Source: Candidatus Diapherotrites archaeon
GTDB lineage: Archaea; Iainarchaeota; Iainarchaeia; Iainarchaeales; 1-14-0-10-31-34
Length of the DNA stretch: 64,000 nt
Direction of reading: 5' to 3'
NCBI GenBank assembly: GCA_040755695.1
Contig: JBFMAK010000001.1
Span: 254,637 to 318,636, forward strand
Shown here: piece after piece, positions 8,429 through 16,717 of the stretch
Layout of the letters: each line of letters starts with the position of its first letter
Position numbering within the stretch: the stretch's first letter is position 1
Made by a program: the position numbers and the translations under genes
Notes under the pieces: model-generated
The model's database searches: none
What the model was told of the DNA's origin: nothing
Seen by the model: only the letters and a program-made list of their open reading frames with translations

Positions 8429-8911
8429 CTAATTATTTATTGAAATATGTTTTGGATTAGTGAACTCAAGAATTGATTCAGAAGTATAGAGTCTTCCAAT
8501 ACCTGATTTTTTGTTTCCGCCCCACGGAAAACCAATTTTTGTTGACCCAAAAGAATTTATGTTTATTGAACCAAAAGACAGTTTATCTGCTATTTTTTGT
8601 GCTTTATTGATGTTTCTTGTCCAAATTGAGGCATTTAATCCATATTCTGAATTTGTCAGTTCTCGCACTAATTTATTAACTGAGCTGAACTTTTTCAATA
8701 AAATGACTGGCCCAAAAATCGGTTCTGTCAACCCTATTTTTTTCTCCTTTAAATTTTCAATTATTGTAGGCTCGAAATAATATCCCTTTCTGTGCAAACG
8801 TTTTTTCCCATAAATTATTTTGTTTCCATTTTTAACAAGATTTCGCAGTTGCCATTGAATGCTTTTTAACTGAAATTTTCTTGCTATTGGGCCCAATTTT
8901 AATGTCCACCA
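8429..8911 (-). pseudogene. succinate-semialdehyde-type aldehyde dehydrogenase, C-terminal remnant
   Basis: Only the last 155 or so residues of an aldehyde dehydrogenase remain: LGPIARKFQLKSI, EPIFGPV, SEYGLNASIWT, INSFGSTK and FPWGGNKKSGIGR match the C-terminal third of YneI/GabD-type enzymes. The NAD-binding domain and catalytic Cys are missing. The frame stays open upstream into 8911, right up to the structured left end of the IS200-type element (8913), so the insertion or an associated deletion removed the 5' part. No 5' half is found beyond the element. The stop is TAG. Confidence 0.8.
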
Positions 8912-8912
8912 A

Positions 8913-8971
8913 GTGTCGCAAGAAATCTGCGTTAGCGGACCGCACTTTTAGTGCGGGGTGAATTGCGACAC
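8913..8971. repeat. left-end hairpin 1 of IS200-type element
   Basis: Outer 9-bp stem GTGTCGCAA (8913-8921) pairs with TTGCGACAC (8963-8971). An inner hairpin CCGCAC-TTTTA-GTGCGG lies at 8940-8956. Perfect pairing in both stems. Confidence 0.8.
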
Positions 8972-9002
8972 AAAACTTTTTCTTTTACTCTCATTATTTC
9001 TT

Positions 9003-9048
9003 CTATCGAGCGCAGTGCCCTAACGGGCACTCTTTGATGGCTCGATAG
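9003..9048. repeat. left-end hairpin 2 of IS200-type element
   Basis: Outer stem CTATCGAG (9003-9010) pairs with CTCGATAG (9041-9048). Inner hairpin GTGCCC-TAAC-GGGCAC at 9015-9030. It lies just upstream of the GTG start of tnpA at 9060 and could also limit its translation, as known for IS200 leaders. Confidence 0.75.
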
Positions 9049-9059
9049 GAGAACTTTTT

Positions 9060-9491
9060 GTGAATCGCGATGTTTTGAATAGCTATCCGCACGCAAAAGC
9101 GCAGTGCGTTTACCACTTGCAGTGGTGCACTAAATACAGATACAATATGTTAAGGAAGGACAAGTATAAAAAAATGTATGAAGAAATCTTGAAAGAAATA
9201 GCCAAAAGGCATGAAATGCTGATTTTGAGTTTGGCAATCCAACCAGAACACACGCATATTGTTGTAAGCACTAGGCCTTGCATTTCCCAGTCAAAAGCAT
9301 TACAGTTACTGAAAGGCGGTTCAAGTTATGAGTTGTTCAGAAGACAGCCTTTGTTCAGGTTAAGGTATCCTAAAGGGCATTTCTGGAGCCCAGGAAAGTT
9401 TGCTAGAACAGTTGGGAACGTTGACTTGGAAACAACAATAGATTACGTTGAAAAGCAAGCAAATCAAACAATGCTTTCAAACTTCCTCTAA
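9060..9491 (+). CDS. tnpA: IS200-like Y1 transposase TnpA
   Basis: A 143-residue HUH/Y1 transposase. The opening VYHLQWCTKYRYNML is the family signature. The metal-binding HUH motif is HTH within QPEHTHIVVS (about residues 61-70), and the nucleophilic Tyr is in TIDYVEKQ (about residue 128). The length is normal and the frame is intact, so the enzyme may be active. The start is GTG at 9060. It differs in sequence from the second TnpA at 17379, so the window holds two distinct IS200-type families. Confidence 0.92.
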   Translation: MNRDVLNSYPHAKAQCVYHLQWCTKYRYNMLRKDKYKKMYEEILKEIAKRHEMLILSLAIQPEHTHIVVSTRPCISQSKALQLLKGGSSYELFRRQPLFRLRYPKGHFWSPGKFARTVGNVDLETTIDYVEKQANQTMLSNFL

Positions 9492-9500
9492 TCGCAGAAA

Positions 9501-9555
9501 CTCCGAGTCGCCCGCAGGCGACCTCGCCCCGCAAGGGCGAGCCTTTAGGTCGGAG
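9501..9555. repeat. right-end three-way-junction structure of IS200-type element
   Basis: Outer stem CTCCGA (9501-9506) pairs with TCGGAG (9550-9555). Between them are two perfect hairpins: GTCGCC-CGCA-GGCGAC (9507-9522) and CTCGCCC-CGCAA-GGGCGAG (9523-9541). Together they form a three-way junction. Its GC content is far above the surroundings. Confidence 0.8.
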
Positions 9556-9578
9556 AGAATGTCATTTACTTTAAATAT

Positions 9579-10451
9579 ATGCTTCCAAAAATAGTAAATT
9601 TTATGATCACGGGCAAATGTAACAATAACTGCGCTTATTGCTATGCCATTGTTGAAGGCAGTGATCTAAATTTTCGAGAATTAAAAAAAGCATTCTCTAT
9701 TCTTAAAAATAAAGGAGTTAAAGAGGTTATATTGTGCGGCTGGGAACCAACTTTAAGACCGGATTTCAAAAAGATCGTGCGAGAATTAAAAAAGTAGGGG
9801 TTTAAGATAATTCTAGATACTGATGGAGATTTCTTTTTTAAAAACAGAAAAATAGTAACTGAAAATATTTTTATCTTGAGTTTTCCTTTAGATTTTCCAG
9901 ATAGAAGTTATAGAAATAAAAAGAACTTTGAAAATATTTTGCGGGCCCTTAATTTCTATAAGCCTGTTAAAAAGAGACCTATAATTTGTATTGGAACAGT
10001 AGTGACAAGAGATAATTTTAATAAATTGCAGGAAATTGGCAGATTACTTGAAAATTATCCAATTGATGTGTGGAAACTGTACCAATTTACACCGACTGGA
10101 GGTAATGCGAAAAAGAACCGAGGAAAACTAGAAATTACAAAAACCCTTTTCAATCAGGCTACCAAGAACCTGAAGTGCCTTTTTTCTAATCATTTTAAAG
10201 TCATAATATCCCCAGCACGAGAGAGAAGCAAAGCATATTTTTTGATAAAACCGGACGGAGTTGTTTTCACACCAATAAAAGAAAATAATTCTTTTGGCGA
10301 AATCAAAATTGGCAACATATTTGATAAAGATATTGAAGAAAAATGGAGTAAGGCAAAGGTGTCAGGCAATTATTTGAAAAAGATTGAATGCTTTAATCAA
10401 CAATTCTTTAAATCCAAGAATCAAAACTCAAAAAACACATTAAACTATTAA
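9579..10451 (+). pseudogene. radical SAM protein interrupted by an in-frame TAG
   Basis: One continuous frame of about 290 codons broken by a single TAG at 9795-9797. The first part (ATG 9579) has the radical SAM motif CNNNCAYC and the downstream GWEPTLRPDF, where GGEP would be usual. After the TAG the frame continues with GFKIILDTDGDFF, then SFPLDFPDRS, IGTVVTRDNF and VWKLYQFTPTGG, all expected of the same barrel. The C-terminal part lacks a clear SPASM Cys cluster. A nonsense mutation (for example from AAG or CAG) is the simplest reading. It lies immediately beside an IS200-type element in a decaying block. The original substrate is unknown. Confidence 0.8.
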
Positions 10452-10455
10452 ACAC

Positions 10456-11670
10456 TCAATTCTTCCTCTTGGTTGCTTTTTCTATTCTGTCCATTGCTTC
10501 TTCTATTAGAGAGTATTTTGTGGCGTAGCTCATTCTGATGAATCCTTCTCCTTGGCAGCCGAATTCTGTTCCTGGGACAGTTAAGACAGAGGCTTTCTTA
10601 AGCAGGAATTCAGAGAACTGCTTTGAATTCATTTCCTTGAAATTGAAGCTGGGGAAGGCATAGAATGCGCCTTCAGGCCTGACTTTCACGTGCAGGCAGT
10701 GAATATCATTAATTCTTTTTAGTATTAGCTTTCTTCTCCTGTCGTACTCTCTTCTCATCTCAATTGCGTTCTTCAGGCTGCCTTGGAGTGCTGCCTCTGC
10801 TGCCTTCTGGCTTACTGTCGGAGCGCAAATGCTTGAATACAAGTGCAAGTGAACAATGTTTTTGGTGAACCATTCAGGCCCAATAAGGTATCCAATTCTG
10901 AAGCCTGCCATTGCATAAGTCTTAGAGAAAGAGAAGAGTGAAACAACATTGTCCTGCATTCCGTTCAATGAAGCAATTGAAATGTGCTTGGCTTTATTGT
11001 AAACCAGGAACTCGTATGCTTCATCGCTCAAAATCATTAATTCGTTCTCTACTGCAATGTCTGCTATTTCCTCTAATAATTTCTTTTTGTACACTGTTCC
11101 AATGGGGTTGCTTGGAGTGTTGAGTATTATGCCTCTTGTCTTTAATGTTATTTTCTGCTTTAATTCGTCAGGATTCAATTGAAAGCCGTCTTCTTCCCTC
11201 AAAAAATAGCTTAAGGCTTCTGCGTCCATCAAGTCTGCAATGTTAATGTAGTTCATGAAGCCTGGGTTCGGAATGAATAATTCTTCCCCCGGGTCTAAGA
11301 CTTCCATTGCGCTCAAGAGCAGGCCTTCAGTCGAACCGCAGGTCACAACAACATTTTCAGGGCTGCAGTAAATTTTATTTTGCTTCCTTGCCTTCCTTGC
11401 AATTAATTCCCTTAATTCTTTTCTCCCAATTGGAGGAGAATAATGCGTGAAGCCATTGTCAAGGCATTTTTTGGTGAATTCAATTACGTGCTTCGGGGTG
11501 TCAAAGTCTGGCTCTCCAGGCCCCAGAGAAATTATTTTCTTGTCTTCTTCTGCCATCTGGATTATTTTTGCCATCCCTGAAGCAGGCAGGTAAACAGAGC
11601 GCTCAGAGCAGATCTTTTCAATTAGCTCGTGCTTGTACTTTGAAAGAACTATTTTTTTCTTTTTTTTCAT
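10456..11670 (-). CDS. class I aminotransferase (AspC/AAT-I family)
   Basis: A 404-residue fold-type I PLP aminotransferase. LGPGEPDFDTP (about residues 48-58) and THYSPPIGRKELRE are conserved N-terminal elements. NTPSNPIGT contains the cofactor-contacting Asn, SDEAYE the conserved Asp and Tyr, and SFSKTYAMAGFRIGY the Schiff-base Lys. The C-terminal IRMSYAT supplies the carboxylate-binding Arg. It transfers amino groups between an amino acid and a 2-oxo acid. Its ATG overlaps the stop of the acyl-CoA synthetase beta gene (ATGA), so the two are coupled. Together they fit energy-yielding amino-acid catabolism, in which 2-oxo acids become acyl-CoA and then acid plus ATP. Confidence 0.92.
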   Translation of the reverse strand: MKKKKKIVLSKYKHELIEKICSERSVYLPASGMAKIIQMAEEDKKIISLGPGEPDFDTPKHVIEFTKKCLDNGFTHYSPPIGRKELRELIARKARKQNKIYCSPENVVVTCGSTEGLLLSAMEVLDPGEELFIPNPGFMNYINIADLMDAEALSYFLREEDGFQLNPDELKQKITLKTRGIILNTPSNPIGTVYKKKLLEEIADIAVENELMILSDEAYEFLVYNKAKHISIASLNGMQDNVVSLFSFSKTYAMAGFRIGYLIGPEWFTKNIVHLHLYSSICAPTVSQKAAEAALQGSLKNAIEMRREYDRRRKLILKRINDIHCLHVKVRPEGAFYAFPSFNFKEMNSKQFSEFLLKKASVLTVPGTEFGCQGEGFIRMSYATKYSLIEEAMDRIEKATKRKN

Positions 11671-12332
11671 CTTACAACCCTTGCGTCTACAGCTATTACT
11701 TCTTTCTCGTTTGCAATTACAGGGTTTAAGTCCAATTCCTTTAATTTCTCGCGCATCATTAAAGTGTTAACCTTCAAGAGCATTGCCTCTAATTTCTTGA
11801 AATTTATTGAATGCTCCCCTCTAATCCCCTTCAGCAAGGGAAAGCCCTTGATTTCTGAAATCATTACCCTTGCTTCCCTCCTGTCAATAGGGCATATCCT
11901 CAAAGAAAAGTCTTTCATTACCTCAACAAAAATGCCCCCTAAACCGAAAATAATTGTTGGCCCGAATTGTTCGTCAAGCTTTCCCCCAATTATGAGTTGT
12001 TTTCCTTCAAGGAATTTTTGAATATAGATTCCTTCAATTCTCGCGCGAGGAGCATGCTTGTGCGCGTTCTTCAGCATTAAATAAAAATTTTTTACTGCCT
12101 CGTGCTCTGACTTGATGTTTACTTGAACGCCCCCAATATCGCTTTTATGGGATATTGCCTCTGAAACAATCTTCATTGCAATTGGAAAGCCCAGCTTCCT
12201 GCACGCTGAAAGAAGCTCCTCTTCATTCTTCGCTAATTTCCCGAAAGCGAACTCTATCCTGTATTTTTTGAGCATTTTGGCTGAACTAAGCAAGTTCATA
12301 TTTTCCATCCAGCTATAATTTAGAAACAACAT
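11667..12332 (-). CDS. acdB: ADP-forming acyl-CoA synthetase beta subunit (ATP-grasp)
   Basis: A protein of up to 221 residues of the ATP-grasp_5 family, the beta subunit of ADP-forming acetyl/acyl-CoA synthetase. AMKIVSEAISHKSDIGGVQV (about residues 52-72) includes the phosphohistidine-interacting region, and FGPTIIFGLGGIFVEVMKDFSLRICPI is the diagnostic nucleotide-binding loop. The enzyme makes ATP from acyl-CoA, ADP and phosphate. No alpha subunit is in this window. The start is uncertain: ATG at 12332, 12308 or 12299. The last has GGATGG just upstream and fits the family N terminus (LLSSAKMLKKYRI) best. Coupled to the downstream aminotransferase. Confidence 0.85.
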   Translation of the reverse strand: MLFLNYSWMENMNLLSSAKMLKKYRIEFAFGKLAKNEEELLSACRKLGFPIAMKIVSEAISHKSDIGGVQVNIKSEHEAVKNFYLMLKNAHKHAPRARIEGIYIQKFLEGKQLIIGGKLDEQFGPTIIFGLGGIFVEVMKDFSLRICPIDRREARVMISEIKGFPLLKGIRGEHSINFKKLEAMLLKVNTLMMREKLKELDLNPVIANEKEVIAVDARVVR

Positions 12333-12386
12333 TTATTAAATTTTTTCGTGCCCTAATCTCTAATTACACTATTCTAGGTTCTTTAA

Positions 12387-13649
12387 ATGAAACTCAAGAT
12401 ATTGGGCGCAGGAAGAGAGGTTGGAAGAAGCTCCTTCCTCCTCGACTTCGGAGAAAAAATTCTTTTGGACAGGGGAGTGAAGTTCCATCAAAAAGAAATC
12501 CATTACCCTATGCCAGTGCACACAAACATTAAGGCAGCAATAATAAGCCACGCGCATATGGACCATTCTGGAGACCTGCCTGAATTCTTCATTAAATCCA
12601 GCGCCATAACCTTCATGACCCAGGCAACATTTGATTTAAGCGAAATACTCTGGAGGGACACAATAAAGATCTCAAAAATCGAGGGAGCACAATTAAGGTA
12701 TTCCTCTGATGAAATAAAAAAAACTGAAAGGTTCACTTTCCCTATTCCTTACAGGAAAAAAATTAATGTCTCAGACCATTGCTCCATGGAATTCTTTGAC
12801 GCAGGCCACATCCTTGGAAGCGCAATAACAAAATTATGGATTAAAAATAAAAGCCTTGTGTACACTGGAGACTTCAAGATAGATGAAACCCGCCTATTCA
12901 AGGGCGCTGACACAAGAATAGGGAAAACCAATTATTTGATAATTGAAAGCACTTATGGGAACAGGGAGCATCCAAGAAGGAGAAAAACAGAAAAGCAATT
13001 CATTGAAAGCGTGCAAGACACATTAGATAATGGAGGATTCGCTTTAGTGCCCGCCTTTGCTGTTGGAAGAAGCCAGGAAATAATTGACATTTTATACGAA
13101 TACAAGATTGAGGCCCCAATATACTATGACGGAATGGGCCAGAAGGCTGCAATGGTTTCATTAAAGCACAAGGAATTATTGAAGGACCCAAAATTTTTAG
13201 CTAAAGCACTGAATTCAGCGAAATGGGTTAAGGGAGGCAACAGGAACAAAATCATAAAAAAGCCCTGCATTATAGTTACCAGCGCTGGAATGCTTGAAGG
13301 CGGGCCAATAATATGGTACTTGAAGCACTTGTACAATGACCCGAAAACAAAAATCTTCCTTACAGGATACCAGGTAGAGCACACAAACGGAAGAAGGCTT
13401 CTGGACAGAAAAGAAATAGTATTGGATGGAGAAAAGGTAAAGGTTGCCTGCCAAGTGGAAAAATATGATTTCTCTGCTCATGCATCGCAGGGAGAGCTCC
13501 TTGAATTAGTGAGGAAACTGGAACCTGAAGTGGTTGTGTGCGTTCACGGCGACCCTGAAGTAATGGACGTATTCCAGGAAGAATTGAGTGCCCTAGGATT
13601 CAAGAGCACTGCACCCAAAAACGGCGAAGAATTAACATTAAAGGAATGA
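12387..13649 (+). CDS. beta-CASP metallo-beta-lactamase ribonuclease (aCPSF-type)
   Basis: A 420-residue MBL/beta-CASP nuclease without N-terminal KH domains. The metal-binding motif is SHAHMDHSGD (about residues 54-63). GHILGSA is motif 3, VYTGDFK carries the motif 4 Asp, and beta-CASP motifs A to C are visible as LIIESTYGNREHP, FALVPAFAVGRSQE and KYDFSAHASQGELLELV. This fits the archaeal aCPSF2 or RNase J-like group, which processes or degrades RNA. ATG at 12387 matches the first strand MKLKILGAG. The 3' end overlaps the next gene by 4 nt, opening a three-gene operon ending in NMD3. Confidence 0.93.
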   Translation: MKLKILGAGREVGRSSFLLDFGEKILLDRGVKFHQKEIHYPMPVHTNIKAAIISHAHMDHSGDLPEFFIKSSAITFMTQATFDLSEILWRDTIKISKIEGAQLRYSSDEIKKTERFTFPIPYRKKINVSDHCSMEFFDAGHILGSAITKLWIKNKSLVYTGDFKIDETRLFKGADTRIGKTNYLIIESTYGNREHPRRRKTEKQFIESVQDTLDNGGFALVPAFAVGRSQEIIDILYEYKIEAPIYYDGMGQKAAMVSLKHKELLKDPKFLAKALNSAKWVKGGNRNKIIKKPCIIVTSAGMLEGGPIIWYLKHLYNDPKTKIFLTGYQVEHTNGRRLLDRKEIVLDGEKVKVACQVEKYDFSAHASQGELLELVRKLEPEVVVCVHGDPEVMDVFQEELSALGFKSTAPKNGEELTLKE

Positions 13650-14482
13650 GAATGCCAAGAGTAATTCAAACCTTAAAGCATGCTTTAATTGCACTCAAAA
13701 GCAATCCAGTCCTTTTTATCCCAAAAATATTTCTTGCGCTGTTATGGAGCTTTTTCCTCCTTGAAGTAATAAAACTATTCATTGAACTCCAGAAAATTAA
13801 TTTGCAAATTCAAGCTTATGGGGCAGGCGAATTGAATGCCTTTATTGCAAAAACCTTTTTCCTCCTAGGAATTGCAATTGCATTGTTTGTTGTGGATACA
13901 ATTGTAAATGCAACCTATCCTTTAATGCTCAAGGCATTCTACGAGAAAAAAAAGCCTTCTTTTTGGCATTCGCTTTCCCGCGTTCTAAAGAATTCCCCTT
14001 CAATTGTATTTCCAGTAATTGCTGCATTCCTGCTTTCAATTGCAGTAATAATGCCTTTTGTCCTGCTCTTCGTGCAGTCTTTTGCCTCAAACAATTCTTT
14101 GGGCCAAATAGTTTTTGCAGTCCTGCTTCTTGCAATGGTTTTCATTGTGTCAATTGCAACCTTTTTCATTTACCCTATTGCGGTCCTGGAAAAGAAAGGC
14201 TTTTCCTCCATTCTGCAAAGCGTCCGCTCTGCAAGAAAGAACCTTAAGCCTGTGTCAGTTGGAGTTCTGATAACCTATGCTTTGAGCGTAAGCACAGCTT
14301 TTCTTGGCGTGGCTGCTGGCTCTTCAAGTTTGGCTGGAAGCCTTTTAAGCATTTCAAGCATCATAATATTTTTCGGCCTAAGAATAGTTACTGTTGTGAC
14401 CTCAACCTACAGCATTATACTGAACCCGGCAATATATTTTGAGTACGAGAAAAAAATGAAACTGAAAGGTGAATTGAATTGA
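13646..14482 (+). CDS. multi-pass membrane protein of unknown function
   Basis: A 278-residue protein with about six hydrophobic segments (near residues 22-45, 68-90, 125-150, 152-178, 205-230 and 238-262). The pattern and the soluble N-terminal helix resemble archaeal glycerophosphodiester-phosphodiesterase-type membrane domains or DUF7847-like proteins. I cannot assign a function. It overlaps the beta-CASP RNase gene (ATGA) and its own TGA overlaps the TTG start of the NMD3-like gene, so all three are probably translated together. Confidence 0.7.
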   Translation: MRMPRVIQTLKHALIALKSNPVLFIPKIFLALLWSFFLLEVIKLFIELQKINLQIQAYGAGELNAFIAKTFFLLGIAIALFVVDTIVNATYPLMLKAFYEKKKPSFWHSLSRVLKNSPSIVFPVIAAFLLSIAVIMPFVLLFVQSFASNNSLGQIVFAVLLLAMVFIVSIATFFIYPIAVLEKKGFSSILQSVRSARKNLKPVSVGVLITYALSVSTAFLGVAAGSSSLAGSLLSISSIIIFFGLRIVTVVTSTYSIILNPAIYFEYEKKMKLKGELN

Positions 14483-15177
14483 AGGAATTCTGCCCCAAGT
14501 GCGGTTCAAAGCAAAAGCCTTTCATTAAAGGCTTCTGCATGAAATGCTTCCTTGAATCAAAAGAATTAATTGAATTGCCAAAAGAACTTGCTTTAGAGAA
14601 ATGCCCTCACTGCAGTAAATTCAAGCTAAGGAATGCTTGGGTTGAAGAATTATGGCCTTCAATAGAAGAAACAGTCAAAAGCAAAGTGAAAGCGCTTGAA
14701 GGAAAAATTGTTTCAATAGAGGTTTCATTAAAGGAAGAAAGAGAAGAAAAAATTACTGCATTGGCGAAAATAAAAATGCTTGCAGAAGGAAACCCAGTGC
14801 AGTTATTGAAGGAAGTTCCAATAAAGTTATCCAAGGTTTTATGCGATCCCTGCATGAAGCTGTCCTCAGAATACCATGAATCAGTAATCCAAATAAGGTT
14901 TGAAAGAGAGAAAGAAGGAGAGTGGCTTTCAATCCTGGAGAAAATGCACGAGAAACTTGAGCCCTTAAGCAGAAAGGACTCACTTGCAAAAATAACCAAA
15001 ATAGAAAAAGAAAGGAAAGGATATGATTTATGGATTGGCTCAAAGAGGGCAGGAAAGATTTTGGCTGAAGACTTGGCAAGAAAATTCAATTCAAAGGTAA
15101 CCTACTCTTACACCACAATAGGGGTGAAGGACTCAGGCAAGCAGAAAAAGAGATACACGTTCTGCGTGAGAATATAG
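14479..15177 (+). CDS. NMD3-related ribosome-associated zinc-finger protein
   Basis: A 232-residue archaeal homolog of the N-terminal part of eukaryotic NMD3, which acts in large-subunit export. It has a four-Cys zinc site FCPKCGSK...GFCMKCFLE (about residues 4-24) and further Cys pairs KCPHC and LCDPC. The C-terminal YDLWIGSKRAGKILAEDLARKF is the conserved OB/SH3-like core. Archaeal NMD3 is presumed to act in ribosome assembly or quality control. The TTG start at 14479 overlaps the upstream TGA and is preceded by GGTGA at 14468-14472. Stop is TAG. Confidence 0.9.
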   Translation: MKEFCPKCGSKQKPFIKGFCMKCFLESKELIELPKELALEKCPHCSKFKLRNAWVEELWPSIEETVKSKVKALEGKIVSIEVSLKEEREEKITALAKIKMLAEGNPVQLLKEVPIKLSKVLCDPCMKLSSEYHESVIQIRFEREKEGEWLSILEKMHEKLEPLSRKDSLAKITKIEKERKGYDLWIGSKRAGKILAEDLARKFNSKVTYSYTTIGVKDSGKQKKRYTFCVRI

Positions 15178-15203
15178 AATTAAAGCAATTCAATTAATTA
15201 GAA

Positions 15204-15917
15204 TTATAATTCAAACTTCTTCAGTTTGTCCTCAATTTCCTTTACAGGCATTGAAGAAACAAGCAATGGAATCTTCTCTGATTCGGCGATCTTTATTGCT
15301 ATAGGGTCAACGTTCTTTGAAATCCCGTGCAGTACAACAATTGAAGGCCTCATGTCGGTAGAGAACCTTCCAATCTTGACTGCAATCATTGGCGATCTTC
15401 CATTTTCTACCTGCTGGAAGATTAAAGCCCTTTCAGGGGTCTTCCCGTACAATAGCATGTATTCGTGCACTGGCACATCCAGTATTACCTTCAGTGAATC
15501 AATTATGGTATAACCGTAAATCTGGGTTTCCTTGAGCTTGTGAGGGTTTGCTACAACTTGGCCCCCAATCTTTTCCGCAAAGTCAATTCCTTTCACTGCT
15601 GCAGTGAATTCATGCACTCCAAACACTTCCTGTGAAGGAATAAAGTCTTTCTCTAACTGCTTTCTTATCTTGCCCCCTCTCTTTTCGTCCAATTCAATCA
15701 ATGAGCTGACAAGCCTGTTTACTACACCAATTCCAGGGCTCTTCCTTCTCCCTCCCTCGTAATCAGAAATAGTTGAAGAAGAAACCTTGAGGTATTCAGC
15801 CAGTTCAGTTTGGCTTATGCCGAATATTTCCCTCCATTTCTTCATTGAGCCCCCAGGGTTCTTTGAAAGGGTAATCTCCCCTGCCATTGCAACATTCAAT
15901 TTCTCCATTAAAAACAA
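15204..15917 (-). CDS. Xre-type helix-turn-helix transcriptional regulator (COG1709-like)
   Basis: A 237-residue archaeal regulator. Residues about 25-80 are an Xre/Cro HTH: KKWREIFGISQTELAEYLKV followed by SSSTISDYEGGRRKSP. The C-terminal domain (about 115-237) contains VHEYMLLYGKTPERALIFQQVENGRSP, which matches the conserved archaeal COG1709 family, probably a ligand-sensing domain. Targets are unknown. It converges on the NMD3 operon, with a 26-nt gap between stops. An ATG at 15905 (MEKLNVAMAGE) is an alternative start. Confidence 0.85.
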   Translation of the reverse strand: MFLMEKLNVAMAGEITLSKNPGGSMKKWREIFGISQTELAEYLKVSSSTISDYEGGRRKSPGIGVVNRLVSSLIELDEKRGGKIRKQLEKDFIPSQEVFGVHEFTAAVKGIDFAEKIGGQVVANPHKLKETQIYGYTIIDSLKVILDVPVHEYMLLYGKTPERALIFQQVENGRSPMIAVKIGRFSTDMRPSIVVLHGISKNVDPIAIKIAESEKIPLLVSSMPVKEIEDKLKKFEL

Positions 15918-16025
15918 TTTCCCCTTAACAGAAAAAAATAATTAAGAAAAAAGCATTAAAAAACCTTACGTCAATCGCCCTTTTTTCAATTCGTTGATTC
16001 TCAAACAAATTTCAATTTTCCTTCT

Positions 16026-16050
16026 TTTCCTTTAACGGGCCCGGCGGGAT
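16026..16050. repeat. attL-like copy of the tRNA-Arg 3' end
   Basis: A 25-bp stretch repeats 16708-16732, the 3' acceptor/T-stem end of tRNA-Arg(CCT), with one mismatch. The shared core is TTTCCTTTAACGGGCCCGG, then C or T, then GGGAT. A further tRNA-like TGAACCCA follows at 16068-16075 after an 18-nt interruption. The two copies are 682 bp apart in direct orientation, as expected for attachment sites of an element integrated at a tRNA 3' end. The Doc-like gene lies between them. Confidence 0.65.
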
Positions 16051-16186
16051 ATGCTAAATTGGTATAATGAACCCATTTTTTCCCTCTAAATTTTTAAGGT
16101 TTTTTTAATTCACTTTTTTATTGTTTTGGTTTTTTTTGAGATTTTTGTTGGTAGGTATTATTAATTTTTTTGTGCATATTTTTTGT

Positions 16187-16579
16187 ATGATTGAGTATCC
16201 TTCTGTTGAAAAGATCATTGAGTTTAATTTGTTGTCTTTGAGTGTAATAAAAGTGAAAAAAGCAGATTCTTCAAGAGTTTTGAGCAGGCAGAAGATAGTG
16301 GCTGTTATTGATTCTTGTAAAAAAATTAAGGGGGATATTTTTGATAAGGCTGTTGTTCTGCTTAAGGGTCTGGTTCAGGCGCATGCTTTTGCAAGTGGTA
16401 ACAGGAGAACTGCTTTTCTTGCAATGAAATATTTTTTGGTTATAAACAATCACAAGTTAGGAGTTGAGGATAAGGCCGAGAATGCCAGAGTCATTTTTGG
16501 GATCAGGGAAAAGTATTATTCTGATGAAGAAATTAAGGAGTGGGTTAAGCATGGCAAAATCAAGGAATTCAAAAGATAG
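16187..16579 (+). CDS. Doc/Fic-family protein (putative toxin)
   Basis: A 130-residue protein if started at ATG 16187 (MIEYPSVEKIIEFN); the longer frame from 16121 adds an unlikely hydrophobic leader. VQAHAFASGNRRTAFLAMKYFL (about residues 64-85) is the Fic/Doc active-site motif H-x-F-x-x-G-N-x-R. The Asp/Glu usually placed before GN is Ser here, and the second position after GN is Arg. Doc proteins modify translation factors, typically by phosphorylation or AMP transfer. The gene lies inside a tRNA-bounded mini-island and overlaps a small downstream ORF by 29 nt. Ends in TAG. Confidence 0.75.
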   Translation: MIEYPSVEKIIEFNLLSLSVIKVKKADSSRVLSRQKIVAVIDSCKKIKGDIFDKAVVLLKGLVQAHAFASGNRRTAFLAMKYFLVINNHKLGVEDKAENARVIFGIREKYYSDEEIKEWVKHGKIKEFKR

Positions 16580-16673
16580 TTTGCGTTATAAAATTGTTTC
16601 CGAGGAATTGGAAGCATTCAACAAGCTTGTTAAAGGTCATGAAAAAATCTTAGAGGCAATTGGCAAATTATAA
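16551..16673 (+). CDS. 40-residue protein overlapping the Doc gene, candidate antitoxin
   Basis: Begins at ATG 16551 within the 3' end of the Doc-like gene, in another frame, and encodes a 40-residue charged, helix-prone peptide containing SLRYKIVSEELEAFNKLVKG. The overlap with a Doc-family gene and the small size suggest a partner or antitoxin, though the usual Phd antitoxin precedes Doc. No DNA-binding motif is obvious. The function is inference only. Confidence 0.45.
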   Translation: MAKSRNSKDSLRYKIVSEELEAFNKLVKGHEKILEAIGKL

Positions 16674-16717
16674 GGTATTTCAGGGAGCACAATTTTAGTT
16701 TTCTTTCTTTCCTTTAA

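Larger units (their letters stand above)
8913..9555 (+). mobile_element. IS200-type single-strand transposon with structured ends
   Basis: A roughly 640-bp unit containing a Y1 transposase gene and strong secondary structure at both ends. It has no tnpB. Left-end structures are at 8913-8971 and 9003-9048; the right-end structure is at 9501-9555. The element truncates an aldehyde dehydrogenase gene on its left and abuts a radical SAM gene on its right. Exact cleavage sites cannot be fixed by eye. The layout is also compatible with a RAYT/REP-type transposase, which likewise pairs a Y1 enzyme with hairpins. Confidence 0.75.

Noticed and set aside
9579-10451. Viperin-like antiviral radical SAM enzyme
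   Set aside because: Only short resemblances (the cluster motif and a WKLYQF segment) were seen, and the gene is broken. No nucleotide kinase or other defence gene directly adjoins it.
16121-16186. N-terminal hydrophobic extension of the Doc-like protein
   Set aside because: The segment from TTG 16121 translates T-rich intergenic DNA into a Phe/Leu/Ile run. ATG 16187 gives the normal Fic/Doc N terminus.
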